A DNA stretch of 24,264 nt from positions 196,870 to 221,133 of the forward strand of contig SZWC01001533.1 of the NCBI GenBank assembly GCA_023375785.1, given 5' to 3'. Positions 21,329 to 24,264 of this stretch are shown here, one piece after another. Every line of letters begins with the position of its first letter. Within the stretch, counting starts at the first letter, position 1. A model generated the notes under the pieces. It did no database searches. It was given only the letters and a program-made list of their open reading frames with translations, and was not told the DNA's origin. This DNA is from Penium margaritaceum (taxonomy: Eukaryota > Streptophyta > Zygnematophyceae > Desmidiales > Peniaceae). A program made the translations under genes and the position numbers.

Positions 21329-21985
21329 ATGAACGACCAAAGTAGGCATATGTACTACCTTTGACCAAAGAAATCCGCAGAGTGTGGTCAATGTTGGCAG
21401 CTCATAATACGAGTCACAAATGGTCAAATAGGGAAACAATGGTTTGGGAACACCAAGAATCAAATAGCAAGCACAAGGAGCTTCAATACGTTGTTTCACA
21501 GTGTGGATACTATGCACGATGACCAACCAAAGTAGGCATATGTCACTGACCATGACCAAATAATATCACTAAGTGTGGTAAACTTTGACAACTCATAACA
21601 CGAGTCACAAATGATCAGGGTGGAAGATAATGGCTTATGAATATTAGTTATTGACAAGAAAGTACAAATACCTTCAATATGTAGTGGCACAGTGTGGCTA
21701 CAATGCATAGTGACCAACCAATGTATGCATATGTCAATGACCATGAACAAAGAAATTCACTTCATGTTGTCAATATTTACCACTCACAACACGAGTCACA
21801 GATAGTCAGAGGGGACTAATAGTGGTTTAGGAAAGCTAGCTGACAACTGGAAAGTACAAAGACCTTCAATACGTAGTGACACAGCATGGTAACCATGTAC
21901 AGTGACAAACCAAAGTACGCATGTGTCACTAACCATGACCAAACGGATTTCACTGTGTGTGGTCAACGTTGAAAACACATAACAC

Positions 21986-21986
21986 N
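21986..21986. other. Assembly gap: one N in place of about 67 bases
   Basis: The counterpart D monomer has bases 8170-8236 where this copy has one N. Sequence resumes at GATTTTCAACATG. Confidence 0.85.
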
Positions 21987-22311
21987 GATTTTCAACATGT
22001 AGTGGCACGGTGTGGCTCGCGTGCACAATGACCAACCAACTGATGCATACGTCACTGTCTAAGACCGAAGAAGTGCACTATGTATGGTGAACATTGACAA
22101 TTCATAACACGAGTCACAAGTGGTAAGAGGAAGAGACAATGGTTTGGGAACCCTATGTATGGACTAGACAGGACAAATAACTTCAATACGTAGTGGCACA
22201 GTGTGGCTACTATGCACACCAAACAACCAAACTAGGCATATGTCACTGACCACGACCAGAGAATATCAATATGGGTGGTCAACATTCACCAACCATGACA
22301 CGAGTCACAAA

Positions 22312-22312
22312 N
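22312..22312. other. Assembly gap: one N in place of about 12 bases
   Basis: The counterpart F monomer has bases 8562-8573 here. The flanks CGAGTCACAAA and GAAACAATAGCCAG match exactly. Confidence 0.85.
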
Positions 22313-22398
22313 GAAACAATAGCCAGTGAATATCAGTTCTCAACTAGCAAGTACAGCGACCTTCAGTCAGTATAAGCACGGTGTGGCTACCATGCACA

Positions 22399-23162
22399 AT
22401 GACCGACCAAAGTAGGCATATGTACTGCCTTTGACCAAAGAAATCCGTTGTGTGTGGACAACGTTGACAACTCATAATATGAGTCACAAATGGTCAGAGG
22501 GGGAGACAATGGTTTGGTAACACCAGGTTTCAACTAGCAAGCACATGGACCTTCAATAAGTTGCGGCACGGTGTGGATACCATGCACGAGGACATACCAA
22601 AGCAGGCATATGTCACTGACCATGACCAAATAATGTCACTAAGTGTGGTAAACTTTGACAACTCATAACACGAGTCACAAATGGTCAGATTGGAAGACAA
22701 TAGTTTGTGAATACTAGTTATCCAGTAGCAAGGATAAATACCTTCAATATGTAGTGGCACGGCGTGGCTATCATGCAAAGTGACCAACCAAAGTATGCAT
22801 ATGTCACTGACCATGACCAACTAATTTCACTTCATGTGCTCAGCATTGAAAACTCACAACACGAGTCACAAATAGTCAAGGGGGGGTTAAAATGGTTTGG
22901 GAACACTAGCTATCAACTAGAAAGCACAAATACCTTTAATACGTAGTGACACGGCGTGGTAACCATGTACAGTGACAAACCAAACTAGGCATATGTCACT
23001 GACCATGACCATAGAATTTCAATATGGGTGGTCAACGTTGAATAACCATAACACGAGTCACAAACGGTCAGGGTAGGAAACAATGCTATGGGAATATCAG
23101 TTCTCAACTAGCAATTACAATGACCTTCAGCCACTATTAGCACATTGTGGCTACCATGCACA
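22399..23162 (+). repeat. Shortened HOR unit 16 (A-B-C-D/F), 764 bp
   Basis: Monomer starts: A 22399, B 22589, C 22780, D/F hybrid 22972. It is the same length as unit 4 and has the same hybrid junction, so the two share one ancestral deletion. Confidence 0.9.
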
Positions 23163-24264
23163 ATGACTAACGAAAGTGGGCATATGTACTGCCTTTGACC
23201 AAAGCAATTCGCTGTTTGTGGTCAACATTGACAACTCATCATACGAGTCACAAATGGTCAGAGAGGGAGACAATGGTTTGGGAACACCAGGTATCAAATA
23301 GCAAGTACAAGGAGCTTCAATACATTGTGGCACGGTGTGAATGTTATGTACGATGACGAACCAAAGTAGGCATATGTCACTGACCATGACCAAATAATGT
23401 CACTAAGTGTGGTAAAATTTGGCAAATCATAACACAAGTCACAAATGGTCAGGATGGAAGATAATGGTTTATGAATACTAGTTATTGACTAGAAAGTACA
23501 AATACCTTCAATATGTAGTGGCACGGTGTGGCTACAATGCACAGTGAACAACCAAAGTATGCATATCTCACTGACCATGAACAAAGAATGTCACTTCATG
23601 TGGTCAATGTTGACAACTCACAACACAAGTCACATGTATTCAGAGGGGGTAACAATGGTTTTGGAACAATAGCTATCAACTAGAAAGCACGGAGACCTTC
23701 AATACGTAGAGACACAGCATGGTAACCATGTACAGTGACAAACCAAAGTAGGCATATGTCACTTACCATGACCAAAAGAATTTCAGTGTGTGGTCAACGT
23801 TGAAAATGAATAACACGAGTCACAAATTGTCAAAGGGGGAAACAATGTGTTTGGAACACTAGTTATCTACTAGCAAGTACAAAGATCTTCAACAAGCAGT
23901 GACACGGTACGGCTAGCGTGGACAGTGACCAACCAAAGGATGCATACGTCACTTACTATGACCGAAGAAGTCCACTATGTGTGGTCAACATTGACAGCGT
24001 ATACCACGAGTCGCAAATGGTCAGAGGGAGAGACAATGGGTTAAGAACCCTATGTATTGACTAGAAAGGACAAGGAACTTCAATATGTAGTGGCACGTTG
24101 TGGCTTATATGCACACCAAACAACCAATCTAGGCATATGTCACTGATCATGACCACATGATTTCCATATGGGTGGCCAACTTTGACCAACCGTAACATGA
24201 GTCACAAACGGCCAGGAGAGGAAACAATACTATGGGAATATCAGTTATCAACTAGCAAATACAA
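23163..24264 (+). repeat. HOR unit 17, cut by the right edge
   Basis: Monomer starts: A 23163, B 23353, C 23544, D 23735, E 23925, F 24116. It matches unit 5 up to the window end, apart from a two-base deletion in D (TTTCAGTGTGTGG for TTTCACAGTGTGTGG). Confidence 0.9.

Larger units (their letters stand above)
21329..22398 (+). repeat. HOR unit 15 (A-F), 1,070 bp with two N gaps
   Basis: Monomer starts: A 21329, B 21519, C 21710, D 21902, E 22028, F 22219. Compared with unit 3, the N at 21986 stands for about 67 bases and the N at 22312 for about 12. Filling them gives 1,147 bp, the length of unit 3. Confidence 0.9.
5186..24264 (+). repeat. Satellite array, ~191-bp monomer in ~1,146-bp six-monomer higher-order repeats
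   Basis: About 97 head-to-tail monomers of 190-192 bp fill this region except for the insert at about 11592-12101. A typical monomer opens with TGACCAACCAAAG, then has CATATGTCACTGACCATGACC, GTGTGGTCAACGTTGAC, CACGAGTCACAAATGGTCAG, TATCAACTAGCAAGTAC, CTTCAATACGTAGTGGCAC and ends GTGTGGCTACCATGCAC. Six types can be told apart. A has CTTTGACCAAAGAAATCCG; B has AATAATGTCACTAAGTGTGG; C has TTCACTTCATGTGG; D has GTGACAAACC and GTTGAAAAC; E has GAAGAAGTCCACTATG; F has CCAAACAACCAAACTAGGC and ATATCAGTTCTCAACTAG. The order A-B-C-D-E-F recurs throughout. The array continues past the right edge. Confidence 0.97.
19039..24264 (+). repeat. Large duplicated block, copy 2 (HOR units 13-17)
   Basis: This is the partner of 5221-10527. 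Private variants are shared unit by unit, including the 764-bp shortened unit and the AGCTGACAACTGG variant. The block is still matching at the right edge, so its full length is unknown. Confidence 0.88.

Noticed and set aside
5179..23393. Many open frames of 60-98 codons on both strands across the array, some nearly identical (for example 14832-15044 and its repeats every 191 bp).
   Set aside because: They recur in phase with the monomer, overlap on both strands, show no codon or domain signal and break wherever a monomer varies. They are by-products of the repeat.
5186..24264. CRISPR-like array of regularly spaced repeats.
   Set aside because: The whole 191-bp unit is repeated, with no short repeat separated by unique spacers, and the context is eukaryotic.
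5186..24264. A CENP-B box (TTCG....A..CGGG) in the satellite.
   Set aside because: The motif was not found in the monomer types read. Only an analogy to its alternating pattern is retained.

Overview
This is a non-coding, repeat-dominated eukaryotic window. No intact protein-coding gene was found. It has two parts: a decayed Ty1/copia retrotransposon on the minus strand (1-4114, running off the left edge), and about 19 kb of tandem satellite DNA (about 5186 to the right edge). The plant-type copia polyprotein fits a land plant or streptophyte alga. The species cannot be named from the sequence.

Region 1 (1-4114). Read on the minus strand, the gag, protease, integrase, reverse transcriptase and RNase H domains appear in the Ty1/copia order. 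At least eleven in-frame stops and three frameshifts break the reading frame. The protease and integrase each seem to have lost a catalytic acid. Most lesions look like C-to-T (or G-to-A) transitions, as expected from deamination of methylated cytosine.

Region 2 (4115-5185). This should hold the element's 5' leader and LTR, but no LTR ends could be fixed. It contains a 28-bp direct repeat and a tRNA-derived, SINE-like module on the minus strand (about 4997-5065).

Region 3 (about 5186-24264). This is a head-to-tail satellite with a monomer of about 191 bp, roughly 97 monomers in all. Six diagnosable monomer types (A-B-C-D-E-F) repeat in fixed order, giving a higher-order repeat (HOR) of about 1,146 bp. 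Some units are 4-mers of exactly 764 bp (A-B-C-D/F), which look like unequal-crossover deletions. One hybrid 191-bp monomer is amplified without a mismatch (14714-15451). A seventh type (G) occurs only twice. A block of five HOR units (5221-10527) is repeated at 19039-24264, including its 764-bp unit. The array is interrupted at about 11592-12101 by an insert carrying a second, oppositely oriented copy of the tRNA-like module and several G-runs able to form quadruplexes.

The monomers carry recurrent dyads, including a 12-bp palindrome that is intact in some types and always broken in type B. Layout and HOR order resemble centromeric or heterochromatic satellites, but centromere function is inference. 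The many 60-98 codon reading frames in the array repeat in phase with the monomer and are not genes. Single Ns at 14379, 21986 and 22312 stand for missing sequence whose size can be read from paralogous units.
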